A stretch of DNA of 64,000 nucleotides from Calothrix sp. PCC 7103 (GCF_000331305.1 NZ_KB217478.1:6373646-6437645), one strand, 5' to 3'. Shown: positions 45,269 to 54,754, numbered from the stretch's first letter. Program-made: numbers and translations. The notes: a model not told the origin generated them from the letters alone.

Positions 45269-47371
45269 TTAAGTTCCTAATTTTAGCTCCCAGTTATTAA
45301 GCATTCCCACATCTTGCGGCGCGTAGTCAATAACCCAAAGGAACCATCGACCTATGGAAGGTGTATTGATTAATTGAGTTAATGCTGGTGCCGAACTTCG
45401 AGTGTAATTCGCGCTTAACTCCTGACGACGACCTAAAGTTCGGCTTTGTAATAAAACCCGTTGATTGTTTGGCGATATTAAATAAATTTCTAAATCACCC
45501 AAAAAATCATGGGTAATATTAATACTTACCTCAATATTTTTCACCAAACTAGAAACCGAAATTACTATTAAGCTTTTCACCCCCTGTCGGTCGTTGTCAG
45601 GAATTGTTAATCGATTTTGATTTTTTCCCGTAACTTCTCTTACCGCTTTATTCGCACTTGCTGATTGCTGTGCTGCTCTTACAGCATTGCGGGCATTTAC
45701 TTTCCCATACCCAAACCACTCGGAATGACCGTTGGCATCATAGCTACCAGCGCGCATTAAAAGTTGTGGGTCTGGGTCTTTATCTACAATTTTATCCGCC
45801 GTCTCTTGTAATATTTTCTTAACCTGCTGCGCGCTAAGTGAAGGGTTCACCGACAAAACTAGTGCGGCAACACCAGCAACAACTGGAGTGGCACTTGATG
45901 TTCCACCAAAGTCACTTGTAAAATCACCCGTATCGTATCCTGCTGCTCCTAACTGGTCAGTTGTAAGTACTCCTAATCCAGGTAATGCAGCAGCGATAGG
46001 TGGTGTTGTATATACATACCCTGTGGTTTGAAACCACATTCCTGGGGGTGCATTATTACTTGGAGCACAAACAGAAATGGCTTTCCCCCAATTGCTGTAA
46101 GCTGCTTTTTTTCCTAAACTCGTTGTTGCTGCAACGGCAATAACATCGGGATGTATCGCGAAACCACTGAGCCATTTAGTATTGCCAGATACTATATTTT
46201 TCACCCAATTCTTTTCATTCAATGTGCCATCAATGGGGCGATTAGCATTCCCCGCAGCAAATAAAATAACACAACCTTTACCATTGCGACCTTTTGTTGC
46301 TGCGCGTGTAATTGCTGCACGTTGCCGTAAAGATAAAGGAAAGTAAACAGCAGAGGCGCCCCAACTACAAGAAATGACACTTGCTCCTTTTTCTTGTGCC
46401 CAATCAAAAATTTGTTCAATAGACTCATCATCTAGAAAACCAGTAGTACGAATTGGCATTAAAGCACAACCAGGCGCCACTCCCACAATACCCGCTCCAT
46501 TTTCAGATGCAACAGCCACACCCGCACAAGCTGTTCCATGACTATTTGCGCTTCCATCTGGTAACGGTAAAAAATTATTATCCTTCAAATTTCGAGGCGC
46601 CACAACTTTTCCAGCACCTTGAAAATCAGGGTGGTTCAAATCAAAAGAATCATCGACAACAGCCACTACAACCGAACGAACACCGCGTGTAACATCCCAA
46701 GCTTGTTCAGCAAAAATATGTGCCCCTTCTTTTAATTGACTGCCACCACTATTATTGAGATACCATTGCTGCGGATAAAGGGTATCACGAGGTCTATAAT
46801 GCGGTTCAGTACGGATAATAATATTTGGTTCAGCCGCTAAAACTTCGGGTAGAGACTGTAATCGGTTTGTAATTTTAATTGGGTTTTCGGTAGCACCTTT
46901 ACCAACCAAAAACACAAACGTGTTAGGCAATCCCTCTACAGGTTTATCTTGAATTAAATTTAAAGTTGCAGCAATTGTCTTGATTTTAGCTGCATCAATA
47001 GAGGGTGCAAATTGAACTGTAATTTGGTCTCCTAAATAAACAACCGTGCCAGGATTATTCTCAACTTCGTAAACATGACTGGCAAAATCTACACTCGACG
47101 AGTTGCGTGCTTGTTGCATCGCTGTATCTAGCTGGGAAAAAGGTACTGTAAATACTTCAAGGTTTGCACCAGGTATAGTACGGCGCCAGTTACCCCAGCT
47201 AATAGTCGCTAAATCTTGAGTTGACAAATTACGACTAAGACGAACAGTAAAGCGGTCATTAACTTTTTGTAGTCTCAACTCTTCACCACCACGCTGAAGA
47301 ATCATCCCCAAGCTACTTGCAGGCACACCAGAATTTAATTGCGAATCGTTAGAATTTACGTTTTGAGTCAT
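45269..47371 (-). CDS. Subtilisin-like (S8) serine protease with proprotein convertase P domain
   Basis: About 700 residues. N-terminal 190 residues are a prodomain-like region. The S8 triad is visible: VVAVVDDSFDLNHPDFQG (Asp), NSHGTACAGVAV (His) and GGTSSATPVVAGVAAL (Ser). The C-terminal 110 residues (NIEVSINITHDFLGDLEIYL, GRWFLWVIDYAPQDVGML) form a P domain as in calcium-dependent cyanobacterial proteases. No signal peptide is seen, so it may be intracellular like the PrcA-type proteases. ATG 47371 is used instead of TTG 47392. The convergent plsC gene ends 36 bp away. Confidence 0.92.
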   Translation of the reverse strand: MTQNVNSNDSQLNSGVPASSLGMILQRGGEELRLQKVNDRFTVRLSRNLSTQDLATISWGNWRRTIPGANLEVFTVPFSQLDTAMQQARNSSSVDFASHVYEVENNPGTVVYLGDQITVQFAPSIDAAKIKTIAATLNLIQDKPVEGLPNTFVFLVGKGATENPIKITNRLQSLPEVLAAEPNIIIRTEPHYRPRDTLYPQQWYLNNSGGSQLKEGAHIFAEQAWDVTRGVRSVVVAVVDDSFDLNHPDFQGAGKVVAPRNLKDNNFLPLPDGSANSHGTACAGVAVASENGAGIVGVAPGCALMPIRTTGFLDDESIEQIFDWAQEKGASVISCSWGASAVYFPLSLRQRAAITRAATKGRNGKGCVILFAAGNANRPIDGTLNEKNWVKNIVSGNTKWLSGFAIHPDVIAVAATTSLGKKAAYSNWGKAISVCAPSNNAPPGMWFQTTGYVYTTPPIAAALPGLGVLTTDQLGAAGYDTGDFTSDFGGTSSATPVVAGVAALVLSVNPSLSAQQVKKILQETADKIVDKDPDPQLLMRAGSYDANGHSEWFGYGKVNARNAVRAAQQSASANKAVREVTGKNQNRLTIPDNDRQGVKSLIVISVSSLVKNIEVSINITHDFLGDLEIYLISPNNQRVLLQSRTLGRRQELSANYTRSSAPALTQLINTPSIGRWFLWVIDYAPQDVGMLNNWELKLGT

Positions 47372-47553
47372 AAAGCTACTAAAAAAGTGCAATATTGCTT
47401 ACGGGAACATGCTTCAATAAACTGTGAGTCTAAATAAAAGAAACCGTTGTATGTAGCTTTGCTTTGTCAAAAAGCAAAACAGAGTTAATATACGCGAAGT
47501 TCTAATTTTTCTAAACCAATAATTTTACTAAGTTGTTCCACGGAAATATACTC

Positions 47554-48147
47554 ATGAAAGAAGCTGCAACTGTCACGAGGGTTCGCTTCACTTGTTTATC
47601 GTTGATAGCAGCCCTTAGCCTGTTATCACCAATTCATGCACAAGCGCAAACGCTGACTCCAAACTCCAACCAAGCACAACCTATTGACCCCAACGACCCG
47701 TCTAACCTGCGTCCATCAGGTCAAACCAGCAGTGTCTTGAGCATGGAAGGTGGCAAACGATTGATGTCAGAAGCTGAAGGCGCCGTTTCTTCCCAAAACT
47801 ATGATAGTGCAGTTAAGAAACTTCAAGAAGCGCGCGTTGTTTTTAACCAGCTATCCAACTTCTATCAAGAACTCACCGCTAGCTTTTCTGGTATAGATAA
47901 CCGTATCGCTGACGAACAGCGTAAAAAAGCACTCGAAAGTGCCCAAATGCGCGACCAAGCTACTTATCAACTGGCACTTGTACACCGCGCTCAAAACAAA
48001 CCTGAACTAGCAGTTCCACTACTAGTACAAATTGTTAAGAGCCAAAACCCTACACGGGAATTAGGTAAAAAATCTTACCAGCAACTTTTGGAACTCGGAT
48101 TTGTTAATGCTCCATTCCCACGCGGCAGCAACACCTCCTCCAAATAA
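47554..48147 (+). CDS. Secreted helical/TPR-like protein, cyanobacterial
   Basis: About 197 residues from ATG 47554 (the longest ORF begins at ATG 47533). Signal peptide about 1-30 ending AQAQ. After a Pro/Asn-rich stretch comes a helical hairpin region (GGKRLMSEAEGAVSSQNYDS, then ALESAQMRDQATYQLALVHRAQ), resembling TPR-like repeats of periplasmic proteins. I do not recognise a named family. It stands alone between the protease gene and bolA. Confidence 0.65.
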   Translation: MKEAATVTRVRFTCLSLIAALSLLSPIHAQAQTLTPNSNQAQPIDPNDPSNLRPSGQTSSVLSMEGGKRLMSEAEGAVSSQNYDSAVKKLQEARVVFNQLSNFYQELTASFSGIDNRIADEQRKKALESAQMRDQATYQLALVHRAQNKPELAVPLLVQIVKSQNPTRELGKKSYQQLLELGFVNAPFPRGSNTSSK

Positions 48148-48188
48148 CCACAAGTGCAACAAAATAACCATTCTTGTGGATAACCATT

Positions 48189-48219
48189 CTTGTGGAACGG
48201 GCATCCCTGCCCGTTAAAA
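48189..48219. repeat. CTTGTGGAACGGGCA-type repeat
   Basis: CTTGTGGAACGGGCATCC followed by a GCCCGTT arm; a further partial CTTGTGGA copy lies at 48173. Dispersed repeat family with copies at 1285, 16081 and inside chlD at 23413. Confidence 0.6.
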
Positions 48220-48350
48220 ATAGTACACTTTTATTAAGATAAATATATTACATAAGCGACTGTACATGTCACGTCTCTACATTTTCAATCAAACAACCAC
48301 CAATAATTTGTTAATAATAGATAATGACGTTTTGAGCAACTACAAGCGCG

Positions 48351-48602
48351 ATGATAAGCCCCTCTCAAGTTGAGGCAATGATTCAGGCAGCACTTCCTGA
48401 TGCCCAAATTAATGTTCAAAGTCAAGATGGCGAGCATTTTGATGTGACAGTTGTCTCATCGCAGTTTGCAAACAAGGGATTAGTACAACAGCATCAGCTA
48501 GTATATCGTGCTGTACAGCAGGCTATGTCTAGTGAGGCAATACACGCCTTAGCACTCAAAACATACACCCCTGAGTCTTGGCAAACAACCTCACAAAGCT
48601 AA
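48351..48602 (+). CDS. bolA: BolA family protein
   Basis: 83 residues, the short BolA form. It has VEAMIQAALPDAQINVQSQD, HFDVTVVSSQF and HQLVYRAVQQAM, in which the conserved His (in LVQQHQLVY) would help hold an Fe-S cluster with a partner glutaredoxin. The glutaredoxin gene begins 23 bp downstream, so the pair is an operon and probably forms the BolA-Grx complex in iron-sulphur or iron sensing. Confidence 0.92.
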   Translation: MISPSQVEAMIQAALPDAQINVQSQDGEHFDVTVVSSQFANKGLVQQHQLVYRAVQQAMSSEAIHALALKTYTPESWQTTSQS

Positions 48603-48625
48603 TTTAAACAAATTAAGGAAAAACC

Positions 48626-48949
48626 ATGACACCAGAATTACAACAGCGTATCGACAACCTGATTAAGCAAAATAAAATCATGGTATTCATGAAAGGCAAC
48701 AAGCTAATGCCTCAGTGCGGTTTCTCAAACAACGTAGTGCAAATACTCAATACTCTTGGCGTTCCTTTTGAAACAATTGACGTTTTGAGTGATGCTGATA
48801 TTCGTCAAGGTATAAAAGAATTCTCAGCTTGGCCTACAATCCCTCAAGTTTACATTAACGGAGAGTTCGTAGGCGGTTCTGATATTCTGATTGAACTTTA
48901 CCAAAAAGGCGAATTACAGCAGATGGTGGAAGTTGCACTAGCTTCTTAA
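48626..48949 (+). CDS. grxD: Monothiol glutaredoxin (Grx4/GrxD type)
   Basis: 107 residues. The CGFS active site is visible in MPQCGFSNNVVQIL, with WPTIPQVYINGEFVGGSDI for glutathione binding. Monothiol CGFS proteins carry [2Fe-2S] with glutathione and BolA. Good AAGGAAA ribosome site before ATG. Followed by a long hairpin. Confidence 0.95.
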   Translation: MTPELQQRIDNLIKQNKIMVFMKGNKLMPQCGFSNNVVQILNTLGVPFETIDVLSDADIRQGIKEFSAWPTIPQVYINGEFVGGSDILIELYQKGELQQMVEVALAS

Positions 48950-48974
48950 TTATCTAGTTTGCTTTTAAACCACA

Positions 48975-49034
48975 AATAACCCCAGCCACTTAAGCAAGAA
49001 TCTATAAATAGATTATTATCTGGCTGGGGTTATT
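48975..49034. terminator. Long hairpin, probable bidirectional terminator
   Basis: AATAACCCCAGCCA (48975-48988) pairs exactly with TGGCTGGGGTTATT (49021-49034); the 32-nt loop holds a second small stem (AATCTAT/ATAGATT). It separates convergent grxD and the 84-residue gene. Confidence 0.7.
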
Positions 49035-49176
49035 AAATTAAAACAAAATTAGGAATATTCCTAAAATTTCACACCGTTGCTACTATTGACAAAGGGAGAT
49101 GATGTGCTAGAATCATCTGCGTTGATGAACTATTGGTTAATGTCTCGGTCAAAAGCGCATTAACCCTTTGTTACAT

Positions 49177-49431
49177 CTAATAGTAATCGTGTTCTGGCTC
49201 AGGCTGCGTCATTGTCATTGCAAAATTAGATACATCATATAAGTAGCGAGTGGCTTCCTCCTCTAAGCGATGAATCAAGTAAGGTTCAATTGCATTACTG
49301 TGTCGCAATGAGGCTAGATAGCCATCCAAATACATCCGCATATCGTCCGTCCGATAGCCGCGATTCCATAACTCGACGAAGGCATCGGTTATTCTCTGAT
49401 AAAAGCGGATGGTCTGTGTGTCTTGGAGCAT
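49177..49431 (-). CDS. Small conserved cyanobacterial protein (DUF6761-like)
   Basis: 84 residues, wholly helical, with IRFYQRITDAFVELWNRGYR, DMRMYLDGYLASLRHSNAIE and YLIHRLEEEATRYLYD, a pattern I associate with a short family conserved only in cyanobacteria (DUF6761). Function unknown; no membrane segment or cysteine. The gene is single and faces grxD. Confidence 0.7.
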   Translation of the reverse strand: MLQDTQTIRFYQRITDAFVELWNRGYRTDDMRMYLDGYLASLRHSNAIEPYLIHRLEEEATRYLYDVSNFAMTMTQPEPEHDYY

Positions 49432-50001
49432 AGCTGCTTTAGAAATCTGTTTGGAATGAGAATTGTAAAATATTCAAGCTAAAAAGTGAAGTACTGAAAC
49501 CATTGTGACATCAATTCATAGCTAATATATCTCCCTCAGAGAACACTTACCATAAGCTACAGTCTATTCCCATCCTATTCCAGAAGTATGGGAACAGGTA
49601 TGAGTGCAAAGTTATTTTTATTATTATGCATGGAAAATCGTTTCTTGCATCGATAATATTATGGAATAATTGTAACTTTTTTTCTGGGCACTTAACGTGG
49701 TTAATATGTATCCAGCAGCTGAATGCGTAAGCTTTGGTGTTAAAAACAACGTTCGCTGCGCCATATTGAGTCATAATTGTCCAATTTGACCCACAAGAGC
49801 CGAGAATTAGCCTGGTAGTGTCACAAAAATTTAACAATTGAGATAAATCGCTGTGTTGACAAGGAATTGATATAAAACTTAACGCTAATTTTAGGCAGTT
49901 ATTATTGAATAATTTACAACTGAAGTAACAACGGTTACAAAACCTTTATACAAGGCTTTGATACCTTGAAACTCTATAGACGCGCTAGGGGTCTTGCCAC
50001 T
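49432..50001. other. Intergenic region upstream of the response regulator
   Basis: No credible gene in 570 bp. A 96-codon open frame at 49547-49837 on the minus strand looks random. The response regulator promoter should lie in the right part. Confidence 0.45.
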
Positions 50002-50772
50002 GTGGGTTCGGTATGTATCGAAATTGTTGAGGGGAATCCGCACTTGAGGTCTTTGCTAGGTTGGCATTTGCAACAGCTTGACTATCGAGTGCATCAAGCT
50101 GCGAGTATTTATCAGGCTAGAGAAGTTTTTCTCAGTCACCAGCCAACGCTAATTATTCTCGATGCTGATTTATCTGATGGTGATGGTATGGAATTTTGCC
50201 GCTGGCTAACTCGTCAGCAGCAACCGTTAATTCTAATGCTTTCTGCCCGTAGTGCTGAAGGTGATGTCGTCGCAGGTCTTAAAGCCGGCGCTGATGATTA
50301 CTTATCCAAACCGTTTGGAATGCAAGAATTTCTTGCACGCACCGAAGCTTTGATTCGTCGCAAGCGCACTCCTGTGGCGCCTGCATATTTAGACTACGGG
50401 TCACTGCAAATCGATTTAGTCCAGCGTCGAGTTCGGTTTCAGGGGGAATTCATTGACTTAACACCCCAAGAGTTTAGCTTGCTGTATGTTTTAGCACAAG
50501 CTAGCGGTGTACCACTAAGTCGCTCTGAATTACTACGTCGTGCATGGCCCGATGCCATCGACAATCCCCGTACCATTGACACACACGTATTATCACTGAG
50601 GAAAAAAGTTGAACTCGACCCACGTCAGCCAAGTTTAATTCAAACAATCCGCAACGTAGGGTATCGCTTTAATATGGAATTATTGAATACGAGTTTGACG
50701 AATTCACATTCCAAAGTAGCAAAAGAGCGCTCTTTCCCAGTCCAAGCATCGACAGTAAGTATACCCAGGTAA
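50002..50772 (+). CDS. OmpR/PhoB-type response regulator
   Basis: About 257 residues. Receiver domain: EIVEGNPHLRSLL, LIILDADLSDGDG (phosphoryl-accepting Asp), LSARS and KPF (Lys); the first acidic pocket residue reads Glu rather than two Asp. C-terminal winged helix with LTPQEFSLLYVLA, LSRSELLRRAW and TIDTHVLSLRKKVE, GYRF end. GTG 50002 (VGSVCIEIVEGN) fits the family better than TTG 49966. No histidine kinase nearby, so its sensor is elsewhere. Confidence 0.88.
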   Translation: MGSVCIEIVEGNPHLRSLLGWHLQQLDYRVHQAASIYQAREVFLSHQPTLIILDADLSDGDGMEFCRWLTRQQQPLILMLSARSAEGDVVAGLKAGADDYLSKPFGMQEFLARTEALIRRKRTPVAPAYLDYGSLQIDLVQRRVRFQGEFIDLTPQEFSLLYVLAQASGVPLSRSELLRRAWPDAIDNPRTIDTHVLSLRKKVELDPRQPSLIQTIRNVGYRFNMELLNTSLTNSHSKVAKERSFPVQASTVSIPR

Positions 50773-50794
50773 AAAATTAAAATAAACTACTTTC

Positions 50795-51544
50795 TTAAAT
50801 AAAATCATCTTCAGCTTCGGCTTGAATAATAGATGCTTTTAGTAGTTCCCAGTTTATATCGCTTTTCGTTTGATTTGATATCAGGCGCCCTTGTGATAGA
50901 TGAATAACGTTGTCACAACTCGAAGCAATATCGAGTTGATGATTAACGATTAAAACGGTTGTATCTACTAGCTTTTTAAACGTTTGTAATAATCTTTGTG
51001 TAGTACCAACATCAAGGTTAGAAGTTGGTTCATCGAGCAATAAAACTTTGGGTTGAATAGCCAAAGCGCGTGCAATACAAACCAACTGCCTTTGACCAGC
51101 AGAAAGTTGTACTTCAGTTCTTCCCAACCAATCATCAGGTATTTGTAACAATTCAACCCACTGATTCACACGTTGACTAATTTCAACTTTAGGTAAACCA
51201 CGCAAAACCAAAGGGTAAGACAAAGCATCTTTTACCGTCATACCCAATAACCTAGACTCCTGGGGTACTAACACAACTTCAGAGCGTAATTTTTGTACAG
51301 GTATTAGAGAATAATCTTGATTATCAAAATAAATTGTACCGCTAGTTGGTGTACTCAAACGATTTAACAAACGTAGTAAAAATGTTTTACCTGCACCAGT
51401 TGCCCCAACAATTGCAACGCGGGCACCTGTAGGTACCTCAAATGAAATATCCTTAAGAATAGAGTACCCAGGTAAACTCTCCTTACTATTAACATTAAGC
51501 CTTGCATTCAAGCAAACCTGTTCAAGCCGAAAGATGCTGTGCAT
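50795..51544 (-). CDS. ABC transporter ATP-binding protein
   Basis: About 249 residues. Walker A GATGAGKTF, Q-loop LVPQESRLLG, signature LSAGQRQLVCIARAL, Walker B VLLLDEPTSNLD and H-loop VNHQLD are complete. The family of small ATPases with this Q-loop includes FetA/YbbL-type subunits; no permease is adjacent, so the partner is elsewhere. ATG 51544 chosen over GTG 51559. Convergent with the response regulator gene. Confidence 0.88.
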   Translation of the reverse strand: MHSIFRLEQVCLNARLNVNSKESLPGYSILKDISFEVPTGARVAIVGATGAGKTFLLRLLNRLSTPTSGTIYFDNQDYSLIPVQKLRSEVVLVPQESRLLGMTVKDALSYPLVLRGLPKVEISQRVNQWVELLQIPDDWLGRTEVQLSAGQRQLVCIARALAIQPKVLLLDEPTSNLDVGTTQRLLQTFKKLVDTTVLIVNHQLDIASSCDNVIHLSQGRLISNQTKSDINWELLKASIIQAEAEDDFI

Positions 51545-51750
51545 TCTCGTAATAAGCACTTTAGTGCTTAACCTAAAAACAAACTTTAATAGTAATTCTT
51601 TTTACCAAACGTTTGAAAACCAACCACAAAGCACACAAAGAAGAGGTTTGACCAATATTGAAAAATCGGCGCCTTATTTCTCTTTCTCTGTGTTTTAATA
51701 AACCATGTGGTAAAAATAATTACTTAAACTGCACATCTGAGACAGATATG
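51545..51750. other. Intergenic region with a dispersed repeat
   Basis: Holds a CTCTTTCTCTGTG repeat at about 51680-51695 and a CACAAAG-type run near 51632. No ORF. Confidence 0.4.
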
Positions 51751-52314
51751 CTACAACGGTTGTCCCAAAGCGGTTGTGATTGTCCAAGCATCTACTAATA
51801 GAAGTAGTGTTGTAAATCCTAATAAAATAGCGTACATCCAAGGTTGTGCGAGTGGATACACGTTTTTTGTATCAATGCCAGTTTTTTCTTGTACTAGTTT
51901 TACCAAACGTGCGAAACCAGCTACCCGCATTGGTAATAAATAAGCTTTATCTTCTTTACTAACAAAATAATAAACCAAACCACCTTGACCAGTAGTACGG
52001 GGTTTTAATTCTTTGACTTGTGACCACGGTAATGACCATCCTTTACGGAAAAAGCGTGGCACCCAATTAGGGTATGTTACTTGAATTGATTCGTCGTCAA
52101 CAATAACTCGTTCGCACAATACTGCGTACAAAAATACTAAGCCAATACTGATTCCTACCCATAGTAATGCAGGAGGTGTTGGCGCCTTAGTAGCTTGTGC
52201 CAAAAAAGGTAAAGGAACCGTAAGTGCTATATACAAGGATAAAAGAGTAATTCTAATTAAGGGTGATAGGCGAAAAATTCCTGTTTGTACACTTGTGGAG
52301 TTAATTGTCGTCAT
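51751..52314 (-). CDS. Membrane protein with PH-like domain
   Basis: About 187 residues. Two N-terminal helices (about 20-38 and 47-67), a soluble beta-rich domain (ERVIVDDESIQVTYPNW, SLPWSQVKELKPRTTGQGGL, AYLLPMRVAGFARLVKLVQ) that looks like a bacterial PH fold, and one C-terminal helix. I know such proteins as conserved in cyanobacteria without an assigned role. ATG 52314 is preferred to TTG 52320. Confidence 0.65.
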   Translation of the reverse strand: MTTINSTSVQTGIFRLSPLIRITLLSLYIALTVPLPFLAQATKAPTPPALLWVGISIGLVFLYAVLCERVIVDDESIQVTYPNWVPRFFRKGWSLPWSQVKELKPRTTGQGGLVYYFVSKEDKAYLLPMRVAGFARLVKLVQEKTGIDTKNVYPLAQPWMYAILLGFTTLLLLVDAWTITTALGQPL

Positions 52315-52743
52315 AATCAAAGTTGGTTCTAGGTCGCTGCTCTATATATATATCGTAGCGACTTTGCCATCACTGCCTATTGATTATGAGTTTTTTATGG
52401 CTTAAGCAAAACTTTATTCGTAATTTAAACTACTTAAACTTAAGAAAAATTACGTAAATCTTTCCGTACTATATTTTATTTTACTGCCAGCAGATAAAAA
52501 TGCTACTAAACTTCTGTCTATGTCTTGATTTTAGATATTTAGATGGAAGTGATATAAACATTATGAAGACGTAATACATTACGTCTCTACATGCAGGTAA
52601 TTTATCAACATTTATTAAAAATAATATCAAGATTAGCTATTTTTACACAAGTAGGTGCCTGCTGATAAATCAGGATTATTTCGCAGGTTTTAGGCATTAC
52701 AGCAAGCTTATAGTCGAAAAACACACTCCAGAGAGTAGTAGGA
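52315..52743. other. Intergenic region with a diverged palindrome
   Basis: Divergent promoter region. It contains GAAGACGTAATACATTACG (52564-52582) with CTCTAC following, a diverged relative of the 28-bp palindrome family. Confidence 0.45.
52564..52590. repeat. Diverged palindrome copy
   Basis: AGACGTAATACATTACGTCT at 52566-52585 is self-complementary and ends in CTCTAC like the 28-bp family (18992, 21227, 25222). Confidence 0.55.
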
Positions 52744-53436
52744 ATGGTTTTTCGATTATTAATAACTTCTTTGAGTTGTATTGCATTAACAAGTTGTAGT
52801 GCAAATGCAGTCCGAGTACCACAAAGTTCTTCTAACCCAGAATCGGCTAGTACCATTCAGCTTTCCGCAGAAAATACCAGTAAGACTAATGTTACATCTG
52901 CTATCGATTCTTCAAAGCCAGTGTCATCTGATACTAGTAATGACAAATCGAATAAAGGCAATAATAAGTCTCAGAAAATCTCAACTGGGGCTGCCTTTGC
53001 TGCAAATGGTAACTACATGACCCTGACGCGGACAGAAGCAACTAATAATTTGGGAAACCCAATTTATAAACTGACTTTGTACGTAAACGGACAACTTCTT
53101 GATGTTTTCGAGACTGTATCTGGACGCGCACACACTCAAAATAAAGACCGCGACCGTTCAGGAACAGAGGCGCCATTACCCAATGGCAGCTACAGAGTTG
53201 CAACGTCAACCAAGAGGGGAACAATTGCGGAAGCAGGAAAGCTTTTTCTGCCGATATATCCCAATTTCCGAACTGGTCGTACCGCGCTGGGTATTCACGT
53301 TGACCCATCATTCGAGCAAAACAACGGGGAGGACGGTACATCTGGATGTATTGGACTAACTAACCAAGAAGATTTAAGTAAAGTACTCGAATACGTTCGT
53401 ACTTACCGACCAAGACTCCTCAAAGTCGATATCTAA
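52744..53436 (+). CDS. L,D-transpeptidase lipoprotein (YkuD)
   Basis: 230 residues. Lipobox LTSC gives a lipoprotein with Cys about 18; a Ser/Thr/Asn-rich linker (about 22-80) follows. YkuD domain: LGIHVDPSF (His) and GTSGCIGLTNQEDL (catalytic Cys in the SGC[IV]xL motif). It should form 3-3 cross-links in, or attach proteins to, peptidoglycan. Two SH3-domain secreted proteins lie just downstream on the same strand. Confidence 0.88.
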   Translation: MVFRLLITSLSCIALTSCSANAVRVPQSSSNPESASTIQLSAENTSKTNVTSAIDSSKPVSSDTSNDKSNKGNNKSQKISTGAAFAANGNYMTLTRTEATNNLGNPIYKLTLYVNGQLLDVFETVSGRAHTQNKDRDRSGTEAPLPNGSYRVATSTKRGTIAEAGKLFLPIYPNFRTGRTALGIHVDPSFEQNNGEDGTSGCIGLTNQEDLSKVLEYVRTYRPRLLKVDI

Positions 53437-53562
53437 TCAGCCAAAAGGTTACAAACCCCCTAACTCTCAAGAGTGTGAGAACTTTTCAACAGTGTGTGTA
53501 AACCAATCGTCTAGATTTTTAAGTTTTTAACAACCCATTTGTTTAATCAGGAGTTTCAAATT

Positions 53563-53865
53563 ATGCTTAAAGCTTTGATTGCGAGTGCATTAATTCTAAC
53601 TGCGGCTGTACCAGCAATAGCACAGCAAGTCGGACCTGGAGTTGGCGGTGGATATGAAGCTTACGTTTGTACTAATGACGTTGGTGGTCGTTTGTCGCTA
53701 CGTAATGGTCCTGGACAACGCAACCGCGTGCTGACACAAATTCCCGCAGGCAATGGAATTCGCGTTTTGGAAAGCAAACAAGGTAGAGATGGTTTTACCT
53801 GGATGAAAGTTTCTTACGGTCGTAGAGTTGGGTGGGTTCGTTCTGACTTCGTTTGTGTGAATTAA
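53563..53865 (+). CDS. Secreted bacterial SH3-domain protein
   Basis: About 100 residues. Signal peptide (LKALIASALILTAAVPAIAQ), then one SH3b domain: CTNDVGGRLSLRNGPGQRNR, then VLTQIPAGNGIRVLES and VSYGRRVGWVRSDFVC, the last matching the GWV/GWA signature. Such domains bind cell wall or ligands. ATG 53563 is preceded by CAGGAG. Paralogous to the next gene. Confidence 0.88.
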   Translation: MLKALIASALILTAAVPAIAQQVGPGVGGGYEAYVCTNDVGGRLSLRNGPGQRNRVLTQIPAGNGIRVLESKQGRDGFTWMKVSYGRRVGWVRSDFVCVN

Positions 53866-53883
53866 AAAACCTCTAAATAAATG

Positions 53884-53914
53884 CCCAGTTTCTTCATTGG
53901 AACTGGGTTTCTTT
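53884..53914 (+). terminator. Terminator after the first SH3 gene
   Basis: CCCAGTT (53884-53890) and AACTGGG (53901-53907) flank a short loop and are followed by TTTCTTT. Confidence 0.7.
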
Positions 53915-53928
53915 AACTTTACAAAACT

Positions 53929-54258
53929 ATGTTTTCTAAATTAATAATAGGCGCCTTAATATTTACAGCGGCATTACCAGCAAGTGCCGAAATGGGACCG
54001 GGAATGGGACGTACTACAAGCTTTGCATCACGCATCCAAGGTTCAGCAACAGTATGTACTAACCGTGACACTGGTAGTTTGTTTCTACGTACTGGTCCAG
54101 GACAAAATTATGAGCAAATTCGAGAAATTCCCAATGGTGAAGAAGTTTCATTAAAGGGTGGGGAATATGCCCAAGATAGTAAATGGTGGTGGCATGTTTC
54201 CTATAAGGGTAAACTTGGATGGGCGCCTGCTAGTTTCTTGTGTGGTGACTCTCGTTAA
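53929..54258 (+). CDS. Secreted bacterial SH3-domain protein (tandem paralogue)
   Basis: 109 residues with a signal peptide ending ASA (about 1-21) and a single SH3b domain (CTNRDTGSLFLRTGPGQNYE, WWWHVSYKGKLGWAPASFLC). It matches the preceding protein in layout and signature, so the pair arose by tandem duplication. The terminator between them implies separate transcripts. The last 4 bp overlap the convergent DUF4079 gene. Confidence 0.85.
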   Translation: MFSKLIIGALIFTAALPASAEMGPGMGRTTSFASRIQGSATVCTNRDTGSLFLRTGPGQNYEQIREIPNGEEVSLKGGEYAQDSKWWWHVSYKGKLGWAPASFLCGDSR

Positions 54259-54728
54259 GGTAAATATTTTTGTACTACATGCCAACCAGTTACAGAAACC
54301 CAGACAAAGCCAACAAATAAAATAAGATTGGTGCTTATATGTAAAGGTCTTGCCCAATTACGATTGGTGCCAATTTGAGTTGCACTAAAAGCAGAAATTA
54401 ATACTAAAAACACTACTATTAGTCCAGCAACTAGGTGCGAAGAATGTCCAAGCGTTCCAAAGTGTCCCAGTGTGCCAACTATACCAATTGCTAAAAGTAA
54501 TAGCACTAGCGCTACCATACAGGTGCCTATTACATAATGAAATAAACGCATACCCCCTGCTTTATCAGTAAATATATTACTAAAAGCATTGCTAAATGGG
54601 GGATTTTGTGATGTGCGAGTGTAAAACATCCACGCACCCGATACTGCCAGAAAAAAATAAGCCAGTACGGATAACCCCATTGACCAAGCAGCTATTTTCC
54701 ACAACCAAATGAACGAAGGCAAATTCAT
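54255..54728 (-). CDS. DUF4079 membrane protein
   Basis: 157 residues with four membrane helices (about 15-35, 65-87, 98-115, 130-152). The glycine/histidine-rich region (HYVIGTCMVALVLL, GHFGTLGHSSHLVAG) and final RPLHISTNLILF match DUF4079, a family seen in cyanobacteria and chloroplasts. The histidines resemble haem-binding cytochrome b561-type membrane positions, but that is not established. Confidence 0.78.
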   Translation of the reverse strand: MNLPSFIWLWKIAAWSMGLSVLAYFFLAVSGAWMFYTRTSQNPPFSNAFSNIFTDKAGGMRLFHYVIGTCMVALVLLLLAIGIVGTLGHFGTLGHSSHLVAGLIVVFLVLISAFSATQIGTNRNWARPLHISTNLILFVGFVWVSVTGWHVVQKYLP

Positions 54729-54754
54729 ATAAAAAAGTTAGGAGTTAGGAGTTA

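Noticed and set aside
49547-49837. 96-codon minus-strand open frame
   Set aside because: Composition is unlike genes here, with no domain, no Shine-Dalgarno and no neighbour context.
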